Shown: positions 5,877 through 10,998 of the stretch, piece by piece
Layout: each line of letters begins with the position of its first letter
Numbering within the stretch: the stretch's first letter is position 1
Assembly (NCBI GenBank): GCA_910586715.1
Contig: CAJUJG010000001.1
Span: 205,516 to 218,376 of the forward strand
From: an uncultured Lachnospiraceae bacterium
GTDB taxonomy: Bacteria; Bacillota; Clostridia; Lachnospirales; Lachnospiraceae
Reading direction: 5' to 3'
Length of the DNA: 12,861 nucleotides
Position numbers and translations under genes: made by a program
Notes under the pieces: model-generated
Seen by the model: only the letters and a program-made list of their open reading frames with translations
The model's database searches: none
Told to the model about the DNA's origin: nothing

Positions 5877-6578
5877 ATGGCAAAAATCCACCGCTTAAAA
5901 CTCCCATTTTCGCCCGTTTTTATGACAATCGCCTATATCCGTCAGGTGATAGAACCGGGTATGCGCCTGACACAAATCCGGCAACTTAGCGAGGACAAAA
6001 TGCGGGCGCTCGGCGCGGATTCTTTTTGGTATTGGGACGTAGGGGCGTTTTGCTTTGCGGGGGAAGAAACGACGGTTTCCGTTTCAGGAAAACAGTACAC
6101 GACATCGGACAGGCGTATACGGGAAAACGACATTATCACGATTGACCTGAGTCCGCAATGCGGTCAGATATGGGGCGATTACGCAAGGACAATCATTGTC
6201 GAAAACGGACAGGTAACGGACAAAATTGCCGCCATAAAAAATGAGGAGTGGAGGCAGGGATTGGAAATGGAAGAACTGCTGCACGATAAGCTGAGGCGTT
6301 TGGCAGCGCCTGAGACAAGCTTTGAAGAACTGTATTACCGCGTCAATGAACTGATTGACCAAAGCGGTTTTGTCAACCTTGATTTTATGGGGAATTTAGG
6401 GCATTCGATTGTGAAGAAAAAAGAGGACAGAATTTATATCGAGAAAGGAAATACGGCGAAATTATCGGACGTTTCATTTTTCACGTTTGAACCGCATATT
6501 TGTAAGAAAAATTCCGTATACGGGTTTAAGAAAGAAAACATTTATTACTTTGAAAACGGTGCATTGCGTGAATTATAA
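5877..6578 (+). CDS. M24 family metallopeptidase (Xaa-Pro aminopeptidase-like), N-terminus probably altered
   Basis: This is a pita-bread-fold metallopeptidase domain. Counting from the ATG at 5877 (233 residues), the five metal ligands are all present: Asp90 in TIDLSP, Asp101 in WGDYAR, His176 in NLGHSI, Glu205 in TFEPHI and Glu220 in KKENIYYFENG. The core should therefore be catalytically competent as an aminopeptidase P/methionine aminopeptidase-type enzyme. The 5' end is doubtful. No Shine-Dalgarno precedes the ATG at 5877, the ATG at 5922 or the upstream TTG at 5790, and 5879-5922 is a copy of a sequence found in non-coding DNA at 4753. Family members normally have a helix of about 25-30 residues before the IRQVIEPGMRLTQIR segment, and nothing like it is seen here. 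The gene ends two bases before the AAGGAG of the next gene, suggesting co-transcription. Confidence 0.8.
   Translation: MAKIHRLKLPFSPVFMTIAYIRQVIEPGMRLTQIRQLSEDKMRALGADSFWYWDVGAFCFAGEETTVSVSGKQYTTSDRRIRENDIITIDLSPQCGQIWGDYARTIIVENGQVTDKIAAIKNEEWRQGLEMEELLHDKLRRLAAPETSFEELYYRVNELIDQSGFVNLDFMGNLGHSIVKKKEDRIYIEKGNTAKLSDVSFFTFEPHICKKNSVYGFKKENIYYFENGALREL
5879..5922 (+). repeat. 44-bp diverged repeat, copy 2, at the 5' end of the M24 gene
   Basis: Second copy of the sequence at 4753-4796, with five mismatches. Here it reads through without a stop (AKIHRLKLPFSPVF) into the M24 peptidase frame. It ends exactly where sequence typical of the peptidase begins (MTIAYIRQVIEPGM). Confidence 0.75.
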
Positions 6579-6591
6579 GGAGAAAACGGAT

Positions 6592-7122
6592 ATGAGAACA
6601 GTTGTTTTGTATATTGCCATAAGCCTTGACGGATACATTGCAGACATAAACGGCGGTGTGGACTGGCTTGGCGGGCAGCAGGAACAGACGGAGGAGACAA
6701 ATTCTTACGACGCATTTATAAGGGATGTCGATACCGTACTGATGGGGTGGAATACGTATAACCAAGTGGTGACGGAATTGTCGCCGACGCAGTGGGTCTA
6801 TGCAGGGCTGACAAGTTATGTGATTACGCACCGCAAGCTTCCGGCAACAGACAATATTTTCTTTACCGACGAAAATCCATGTACGCTGGTAAAGCGGCTT
6901 GCACAAGAGCAGGGAAAAGCAATATGGATTTGCGGCGGTGCAAGAATTGCGCAGCAGCTTATGCGGGGAAATCTGATTGACCGGTATCATATCTGTGTCA
7001 TCCCGACTATTTTGGGAAACGGTATTCCGCTTTTTGCCCCAACGGAGAATCGGATTGATTTGCGGTTGGTGAACACGTGGTCTGAGAACGGGATTACGGA
7101 GCTGGTGTATGAGCGGCGATAG
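6592..7122 (+). CDS. dihydrofolate reductase family protein (RibD_C fold)
   Basis: This 176-residue protein is of the stand-alone RibD_C/DHFR-like family (YyaP/YwjB-like in Bacillus). It begins with VVLYIAISLDGYIADINGGV (residues 4-23), contains MGWNTY at 51-56 (the MGRxTY position of the family, here with Trp), the nucleotide-binding WICGGARIAQQL at 112-123 and PTILGNGIPLF at 138-148. It is probably an NADPH-dependent reductase of unknown substrate. The ATG at 6592 was chosen because it has AAGGAG at 6577-6582 and because homology begins there. The open frame extends further upstream only as an overlap with the M24 gene. It is the second RibD_C-fold gene in 2 kb but differs clearly from the one at 5105, so this is not a recent duplication. 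The next gene follows after 11 bp. Confidence 0.87.
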   Translation: MRTVVLYIAISLDGYIADINGGVDWLGGQQEQTEETNSYDAFIRDVDTVLMGWNTYNQVVTELSPTQWVYAGLTSYVITHRKLPATDNIFFTDENPCTLVKRLAQEQGKAIWICGGARIAQQLMRGNLIDRYHICVIPTILGNGIPLFAPTENRIDLRLVNTWSENGITELVYERR

Positions 7123-7133
7123 GGGAGGAAAAT

Positions 7134-7460
7134 ATGATTTGCTTTATAATTTATTTATTGGCTGCACTGATTATGGTTGGCATTGGCGTTTTACAGCGAA
7201 AGAGCAAAACACCGGTCGGTTTTTATACAGGTGAAAAGCCGCCGGCTGCGCAGGAACTGTCAGACGTGTCTTCGTGGAACAAAAAGCATGGCGCGATGTG
7301 GATTTTGTACGGAATTGTTATAGCAGTTTCCGGTGCGGTGGGTACATTGGGCGGAATGAGTTCTGTGTGGTGTATGGTTTGGCTGATTGGCGGCGTGGCA
7401 GCGCCGATTGTCCTGATGGCTTGGGTTCATCACCGACTGCTCAGAATGTATAAGCGGTAA
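7134..7460 (+). CDS. small three-helix membrane protein, unknown function
   Basis: This 108-residue protein has hydrophobic segments at about 2-20, 54-73 and 77-97. Between the first and second lies a conserved-looking polar loop (VGFYTGEKPPAAQELSDVSS, 28-47) ending WNKKHG before helix 2. The charge pattern (basic RHHRLLRMYKR-like end) suggests a cytoplasmic C-terminus. Small clostridial membrane proteins with this loop are known as uncharacterised proteins, and I cannot assign a DUF with certainty. GGGGAGG lies 6 nt before the ATG, and the gene starts 11 bp after the DHFR-family stop, so the two are very likely in one operon. Confidence 0.75.
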   Translation: MICFIIYLLAALIMVGIGVLQRKSKTPVGFYTGEKPPAAQELSDVSSWNKKHGAMWILYGIVIAVSGAVGTLGGMSSVWCMVWLIGGVAAPIVLMAWVHHRLLRMYKR

Positions 7461-7533
7461 TGGAAAAGAAATTCAGCAGTACACCAGTACACTAGGTAAT
7501 TTTGAAAACAGACAGAGAAAGAAGAGATTTCAA

Positions 7534-7644
7534 ATGTTAGATTTACAGGATAAACAGTATCGTCCGACTTTGGAGGAGATTGGGCAATACGGCGGGGATA
7601 AACGGGCAGGCAGTCTGCAGCACAGAAAAGAGGTATCTTTATGA
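7534..7644 (+). pseudogene. 36-codon ORF, probable truncated DUF3788-like gene
   Basis: The ORF starts MLDLQDKQYRPTLEEIGQY, closely resembling the N-terminus of DUF3788 proteins (L.DK...PT..EI..Y). After 19 residues it departs into GGDKRAGSLQHRKEVSL and stops. Full DUF3788 proteins are about 140 residues, so most of the domain is missing, consistent with an internal deletion. Its TGA overlaps the ATG of the GNAT gene (ATGA at 7641-7644), so if translated it would be coupled to that gene. The upstream ribosome binding site is weak (GAAGAG). The DUF3788 link rests on a short stretch and is tentative. Confidence 0.4.
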
Positions 7645-8102
7645 CAATTAGAAAATACATGCCATCCGATGGTGAGGAGCTTGCACAATTATTTTATGAT
7701 ACCGTGCATACGATTAATGCAAGCGATTATACAATCGAGCAATTAAACGTGTGGGCAGACGGGAACGTAAATCTGACACTGTGGAACCAATCGCTGTCCG
7801 GGCATTTCAGCCTTGTCGCCGTCGAAAACGGCATCATAGTCGGTTTTGGCGACATTGATAAGACCGGTTATTTAGACAGGCTCTATGTACATAAAGACTA
7901 TCAACGGCAGGGCATTGCCGCTGCCCTTTGTGACAGACTCGAACAAAAGTTTTCTGTAGAGCAAATAACCACCCATGCTTCGATTACGGCAAAACCGTTT
8001 TTTGCGCACAGAGGTTACGATGTTATACGTGAGCAGCAGGTGATGAGAGGCGGAATTTTGCTGACAAATTATGTGATGAAAAAGTGCGGTGTTGTATCTT
8101 GA
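7641..8102 (+). CDS. GNAT family N-acetyltransferase
   Basis: This 153-residue single-domain acetyl-CoA-dependent acyltransferase shows acetyl-CoA-binding motif A in LDRLYVHKDYQRQGIAAAL (78-96; pyrophosphate loop QRQGIA) and motif B in FFAHRGYDV (120-128). The N-terminal HTINASDYTIEQLNVWA (23-39) is typical of the YafP-like subgroup. No substrate can be read from sequence; such enzymes acylate small amines, antibiotics or protein N-termini. AGAGG lies about 7 nt before the ATG, and the start overlaps the stop of the short ORF upstream (ATGA). It is a different subfamily from the three other GNATs in this window. Confidence 0.9.
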   Translation: MTIRKYMPSDGEELAQLFYDTVHTINASDYTIEQLNVWADGNVNLTLWNQSLSGHFSLVAVENGIIVGFGDIDKTGYLDRLYVHKDYQRQGIAAALCDRLEQKFSVEQITTHASITAKPFFAHRGYDVIREQQVMRGGILLTNYVMKKCGVVS

Positions 8103-8155
8103 TGTATTCCTGCACCAACATGTGCCGTCCGGCTTAATAGGATATAGTTTTAAAG

Positions 8156-8179
8156 TGGGGGATAAAAGCAATGCCCCCA
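8156..8179 (+). terminator. weak hairpin after the first GNAT gene
   Basis: TGGGGG / CCCCCA stem (8156-8161 and 8174-8179) with a 12-nt loop, followed by T-rich sequence (8191-8220) but not an immediate T-run. A possible terminator about 50 nt after the GNAT stop. Confidence 0.3.
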
Positions 8180-8260
8180 ATTGCCGCATATATTTTTAAG
8201 TCTGTTTTTATTTTCTTACTTTTTCGCTGATACCGGATACGGAACGGAAATAAAAAAGGC

Positions 8261-8288
8261 TTGTATTTTTAGAAGGAAAAGATAAAAT
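8261..8288 (+). promoter_or_regulatory. candidate promoter of the second GNAT gene
   Basis: TTGTAT (8261-8266) and TAAAAT (8283-8288) with a 16-bp spacer, about 50 nt upstream of the ATG at 8338. The rest of 8103-8337 shows nothing else I can assign. Confidence 0.35.
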
Positions 8289-8337
8289 AGAAAAGTAAGA
8301 GTAAATGACTTGACGAAAGGGATAAGGTTATATCAGA

Positions 8338-8844
8338 ATGCATTTTCGATTGGCGCAAATACAGGATTTACCGCAAATAAAACATACATTTGAAGGGATT
8401 GTGAAACAAATGGAGGACAATCAGCTGCAAATTTGGGACGATATTTATCCGTGTTCCTTTTTGGAGGATGATATACATAACAATCGCCTATACATCCTGT
8501 CGGAGGGAGAGGAAATGGTTTCTGCATTTGCGCTGTGCAATTCCGACGAGGGCGAATCTGCGATGACATGGAAAAATCGCTGTGGGAACGCGCTCTATCT
8601 CGACCGTTTTGGCGTAAACAGAAATTATGTGCGCAAAGGCATTGGCAGTCTGATGCTGGAAAAAGCGAAGGAAACAGCAAAGGCATTGGGGGCAGATTAT
8701 CTGCGGCTATTTGTCGTAGACGAGAACCTCCCCGCGATTCGTTTGTATGAAAAAGGCGGCTTTTCGCGGATGCAGGGCATTTATCATAAAGTGCTTGACG
8801 AGACATGCACACTGCGGGAGTACGGGTATGAATTAGAGCTCTAA
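8338..8844 (+). CDS. GNAT family N-acetyltransferase
   Basis: This 168-residue acyltransferase has motif A in LDRFGVNRNYVRKGIGSLML (88-107; RKGIGS loop), the following helix (EKAKETAKALGADYLRL) and motif B in NLPAIRLYEKGGF (130-142). The Trp/Asp-containing IWDDIYP at 32-38 matches the substrate-side helix of the amino-acid/small-molecule acetyltransferase group. The target is unknown. A weak Shine-Dalgarno (AAGG) lies about 11 nt before the ATG. Its last four codons (LEL plus stop) form a perfect 12-bp palindrome, TTAGAGCTCTAA, which is also the last four codons of the convergent GNAT gene on the minus strand. Confidence 0.9.
   Translation: MHFRLAQIQDLPQIKHTFEGIVKQMEDNQLQIWDDIYPCSFLEDDIHNNRLYILSEGEEMVSAFALCNSDEGESAMTWKNRCGNALYLDRFGVNRNYVRKGIGSLMLEKAKETAKALGADYLRLFVVDENLPAIRLYEKGGFSRMQGIYHKVLDETCTLREYGYELEL
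8833..8844. repeat. 12-bp perfect palindrome shared by two convergent gene ends
   Basis: TTAGAGCTCTAA reads Leu-Glu-Leu-stop on both strands, so the plus-strand GNAT (8338-8844) and the minus-strand GNAT (8833-9339) overlap by exactly this palindrome and end with the same codons. Confidence 0.95.
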
Positions 8845-9339
8845 AAAGGAACGGGGAACTATCTTCCTATTGAACCATGATAAGCGACGGCTTTGCCCGC
8901 GCCCCATATCAGTCGCCTCCAGTGCAATCTGCGAAACGCCTTGCCCGTTCGCTTCTGCCACCAGCAAATCCAACATGTGATACGCAATGCCCTGTCTGCG
9001 GTATGCCGGTTTGGTGTACATGTTCATAATATATGCCTTCCTGCCGCTTGGATTGTGATACGTGGGCAGAACCTGATAAAAGCTTACGCCTCCCGCACCG
9101 ATAAAGACTTCGCCGTCATACACCAAATACGCGATATGCTCCCCCGTTACCAATGCCTTTTGATAATAGGCATATGACGTCTCCTCGACCAAGGGCAGTT
9201 GCACGTCATCCGAAAGCTTGTTTGCCGCCCGCAGCACAATCAGCCGCGTGCGCACCAATTCCGCAAGGTCTGCTTCTGTTGCCCTTTTATAGGTAAAAGG
9301 GCTGTTTTGTTTATCTTGTGTATGCTTCAACTGTTTCAT
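8833..9339 (-). CDS. GNAT family N-acetyltransferase with aberrant C-terminus
   Basis: This 168-residue GNAT has a clear motif A, YIMNMYTKPAYRRQGIAYHM (103-122; RRQGIA loop), and the strand ISLEATDMG-like IALEATDMGR at 138-147. In this subfamily that strand is normally followed by a (P)LYEKYGF helix and a final strand. Here the sequence instead runs GQSRRLSWFNRKIVPRSFLE and ends in the palindrome shared with the convergent gene. The last 20 or so residues thus look like out-of-frame or foreign sequence, and the enzyme may be impaired because that helix completes the acetyl-CoA cleft. AGAGG lies 8 nt before the ATG at 9339. It is the second gene of a two-gene minus-strand unit, 30 bp after the upstream GNAT. 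Confidence 0.8.
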   Translation of the reverse strand: MKQLKHTQDKQNSPFTYKRATEADLAELVRTRLIVLRAANKLSDDVQLPLVEETSYAYYQKALVTGEHIAYLVYDGEVFIGAGGVSFYQVLPTYHNPSGRKAYIMNMYTKPAYRRQGIAYHMLDLLVAEANGQGVSQIALEATDMGRGQSRRLSWFNRKIVPRSFLEL

Positions 9340-9369
9340 AATATACGCCTCTTTCCCGAAAATAGCTTA

Positions 9370-9807
9370 TCATGTTATCCATTGGATAAACGCCGTCTTA
9401 TCCGAACTGTTATACCCTGCCTTCCGGTAAAAATCCAAGGTTCCCGCTTCCTTTGCCCCCGTCAGCAGCATTATTTTGTAACAATTGTTACGCTCCGCAA
9501 TCTGCTTTGCGTAATCCAGACACGCGGCAGCATATCCTTTTCGGCGGTAATCTCCATGCGTCACCACATTTTCAATAAACGCATATGGTCTGACATTTCT
9601 TGTCAGGTTCGGAATAATCACGCAGACACACGATGCCACGATTTTCCCGTCTGCATCGTAAACGATAAGATGATGATTTTTGTCGCGGATAATCTGTTCC
9701 CAAGTCTGCCGAAGGTGCTCTGAGCTGTTTGGTACGGACGTTTCATGAAGATACAGATATAGTGCTAAAATTTCCTCTAAATCGCTTTCAACAGCTTCCC
9801 GAATCAT
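9370..9807 (-). CDS. GNAT family N-acetyltransferase
   Basis: This 145-residue complete GNAT domain has motif A in IENVVTHGDYRRKGYAAACL (78-97; RRKGYA loop) and motif B in LDFYRKAGY (124-132) followed by the terminal strand TAFIQWIT. The substrate is unknown. GGGAGG precedes the ATG at 9807 by 6 nt. It is the first gene of a two-gene unit with the GNAT at 8833-9339 and has a good extended -10 promoter about 50-80 nt upstream. Confidence 0.92.
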   Translation of the reverse strand: MIREAVESDLEEILALYLYLHETSVPNSSEHLRQTWEQIIRDKNHHLIVYDADGKIVASCVCVIIPNLTRNVRPYAFIENVVTHGDYRRKGYAAACLDYAKQIAERNNCYKIMLLTGAKEAGTLDFYRKAGYNSSDKTAFIQWIT

Positions 9808-9852
9808 AATAACCTCCCAAGTGAAAAGTGAAATTCGTTTTAACGACTGCTA

Positions 9853-9924
9853 TTAAATTGTAGCATAAAAAGCCATACGCGCAAAGAATTCTTTGATAAA
9901 AACAGTCAAAACAGATATGATCAA
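9853..9924 (-). CDS. 23-residue hydrophobic small ORF with strong ribosome binding site
   Basis: A TTG at 9924 sits 7 nt after a perfect AGGAGG (9932-9937). The frame encodes MIISVLTVFIKEFFARMAFY followed by ATI and a TAA. This is a short hydrophobic peptide with Lys11 and Arg16 in the middle, in size and character like a membrane-acting peptide or a decayed N-terminal helix. The AGGAGG overlaps the stop codon of the DGDG remnant just upstream, an arrangement expected for a coupled two-gene unit. The end of the ORF overlaps the -10 of the GNAT promoter. Whether it is expressed is unknown. A type I toxin-like peptide is one possibility, but no antisense RNA promoter is evident. Confidence 0.3.
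   Translation of the reverse strand: MIISVLTVFIKEFFARMAFYATI
9857..9885 (-). promoter_or_regulatory. promoter of the two-gene GNAT unit
   Basis: On the minus strand, TTTGCG (9880-9885) and TACAAT (9857-9862) are 17 bp apart, with TGC directly before the -10 forming an extended -10 element. Transcription would start at about 9850, leaving a leader of some 40 nt before the ATG at 9807. Confidence 0.6.
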
Positions 9925-9935
9925 ACCGTTTCCTC

Positions 9936-10171
9936 CTATATAACCGTAGCTCGAATATCCAGGCATTTAAGCTGTCTTCTGCGTCCTCTGCGTCTGCCGC
10001 ACTGACCGTATCCCCGCCTGCCGCCGGTTCTGCATGCGCCGCCTGCTGCAAAATTGTCGCAAATGCCGTCGCCGTCCTCGTCAATAAAAGGGTAATCAGT
10101 TTGCAGTAAGCGCATATCCCGTCAAATAATCTTTTTGACTGTATGGCAGGATACACAGTATTATCAGGTGC
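9936..10171 (-). pseudogene. frameshifted remnant of a small secreted DGDG-motif protein
   Basis: Reading the minus strand after the XRE gene, one frame gives HLIILCILPYSQKDYLTGYA followed by LTAN and a TGA (stop near 10098), which resembles a damaged signal peptide with an A-x-A-like end. The next frame, open from about 10115 to a TAG at 9936, gives DYPFIDEDGDGICDNFAAGG, then ACRTGG and an Arg/Gly/Cys-rich tail. Removing one base at the junction joins the two. DEDGDGICDN is the calcium-loop-like signature of small secreted proteins common in Lachnospiraceae, whose tails are also Gly/Arg-rich. There is no good ribosome binding site and no start codon giving both parts in frame, so this is best read as a pseudogene. 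An alternative 122-codon ORF on the same strand (9788-10156) is low-complexity and not favoured. Confidence 0.5.
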
Positions 10172-10510
10172 TTAACGATAAATCGCTTTCGCGTCTGATA
10201 ATAGTAAAATGTCAACAGCCTTTTGCAGCTCTTCTCGTTCACGGTAGTGGCAGATAAGTTTTTTTTCGTGTTCCGAAAGTACAATCTGTGTATTAGCGGA
10301 ATCTGCCTCCAGAACGTTCTGCAGATTTTGAATGGTAATGTTTAAGCCTCTGCATATTTTAATTACGTTATCAACTGACGCATTTCCGATTTTTTCCTCG
10401 TTTAACATTGTAAGCAATGTGGAATAAGGCATATGAATTTTTTTGGCGAAATCTTTGATTGTAAGTCCGTTCTCTTTGATGAGCTTTTTTAAATAGCTTT
10501 CTCTCGTCAT
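10172..10510 (-). CDS. XRE family transcriptional regulator
   Basis: This 112-residue DNA-binding protein has an N-terminal Cro/C1-type helix-turn-helix, LTIKDFAKKIHMPYSTLLTM (16-35), followed by NASVDNVIKICRGLNITI (43-60) that completes the five-helix domain. The C-terminal LSEHEKKLICHYREREELQK (78-97) plus AVDILLLSD is the helical tail seen in many clostridial XRE regulators. AAAGGAGAG lies about 8 nt before the ATG at 10510. It is divergent from a second small XRE-type gene, with a 251-bp shared control region carrying operator-like repeats, so autoregulation is likely. Its predicted promoter is at 10537-10565. Confidence 0.9.
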   Translation of the reverse strand: MTRESYLKKLIKENGLTIKDFAKKIHMPYSTLLTMLNEEKIGNASVDNVIKICRGLNITIQNLQNVLEADSANTQIVLSEHEKKLICHYREREELQKAVDILLLSDAKAIYR

Positions 10511-10536
10511 ATCCGTTTCTCTCCTTTAACGTTTTA

Positions 10537-10565
10537 ATAATATCATGCGAAAAGTAATAAAACAA
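10537..10565 (-). promoter_or_regulatory. promoter of the minus-strand XRE gene
   Basis: TTGTTT (10560-10565) and TATTAT (10537-10542) on the minus strand with a 17-bp spacer, about 27 nt before the ATG at 10510. Confidence 0.5.
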
Positions 10566-10580
10566 TGTGAAAACATGGTA

Positions 10581-10639
10581 TATCGTGTTGATACAACAAA
10601 TATTTATTGAAAAACAATATTAAATCGTGTTAATATTAA
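10581..10639. promoter_or_regulatory. operator-like repeats between the divergent XRE genes
   Basis: ATCGTGTTGATA (10582-10593) and ATCGTGTTAATA (10624-10635) are direct repeats (11 of 12 identical) exactly 42 bp apart, four helical turns. The first overlaps a perfect inverted repeat TGTTG-ATA-CAACA (10586-10598). The second overlaps the perfect palindrome TTAATATTAA (10630-10639). Farther out, AACGTTTT (10528-10535) and AAAACGTT (10654-10661) form a matching inverted pair near each gene. A dimeric XRE repressor binding two sites would fit. Confidence 0.5.
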
Positions 10640-10761
10640 TTATATAAAACGACAAAACGTTTCAAAAGGACAGATACCGCTTGCGGATTTGTGTCGAAGC
10701 GTCACAAATTCGGATATTACAGTGCGCCTTTTGTAATAAACCGATTCGGAATGGAGAGAAA

Positions 10762-10977
10762 ATGTATCAGGAACTGAAAAATCATATTTTATATAGGGGA
10801 ATAAGTAAAAGAAAGATGGCTGATGACCTTAATATGAGTTACAGTACGTTGTTATCCAAGCTGAGGGGACAATCGCATTTTACATTGGATGAGGCTGTTG
10901 CGATTCAATCATATTTTGCGGAGGATATTACAGTAGAGGAATTGTTTAAAACGGAGTCAGATTCCCCGCAAAAATAA
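10762..10977 (+). CDS. small Cro/XRE-type helix-turn-helix protein
   Basis: This 71-residue protein is little more than a helix-turn-helix: ISKRKMADDLNMSYSTLLSK (14-33), then HFTLDEAVAIQSYF, and the DITVEELF segment (55-62) that typically closes phage-Cro-like regulators. The ATG at 10762 was chosen because it has GGAGAG at 10753-10758 and because the helix-turn-helix begins normally from it; the open frame extends further upstream only with a TTG and no domain sequence. It is divergent from the 112-residue XRE gene, and both share the YSTLL recognition-helix start. It ends 21 bp before the glycosyltransferase gene, so the two are probably co-transcribed, and it may control that gene's expression. 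Confidence 0.85.
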   Translation: MYQELKNHILYRGISKRKMADDLNMSYSTLLSKLRGQSHFTLDEAVAIQSYFAEDITVEELFKTESDSPQK

Positions 10978-10998
10978 AAAACGAAAGGAAGAGCAGAC

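Noticed and set aside
5105..7122. The two RibD_C-fold genes as parts of a riboflavin synthesis operon linked to the RibU transporter
   Set aside because: There is no deaminase, RibB/A, RibE or RibH gene nearby, the plus-strand genes have no riboswitch, and stand-alone members of this fold often act outside riboflavin synthesis.
7477..7492. 8-bp tandem duplication CAGTACAC
   Set aside because: Too short to interpret; probably simple slippage after the membrane-protein gene.
8333..8812. 159-codon minus-strand ORF opposite the second GNAT gene
   Set aside because: Antisense shadow of a GNAT with all its motifs; no family-like sequence and no ribosome binding site.
9199..9723. 174-codon plus-strand ORF across the two minus-strand GNAT genes
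   Set aside because: It spans two real genes on the opposite strand, and its composition is that of reverse-complement coding sequence.
9788..10156. 122-codon minus-strand ORF rich in Ala, Asp and Arg
   Set aside because: Its middle is low-complexity and its end overlaps the GNAT start. The overlapping frame carries a specific, recognisable DEDGDGICDN motif, so this ORF is more likely the wrong frame of that remnant.
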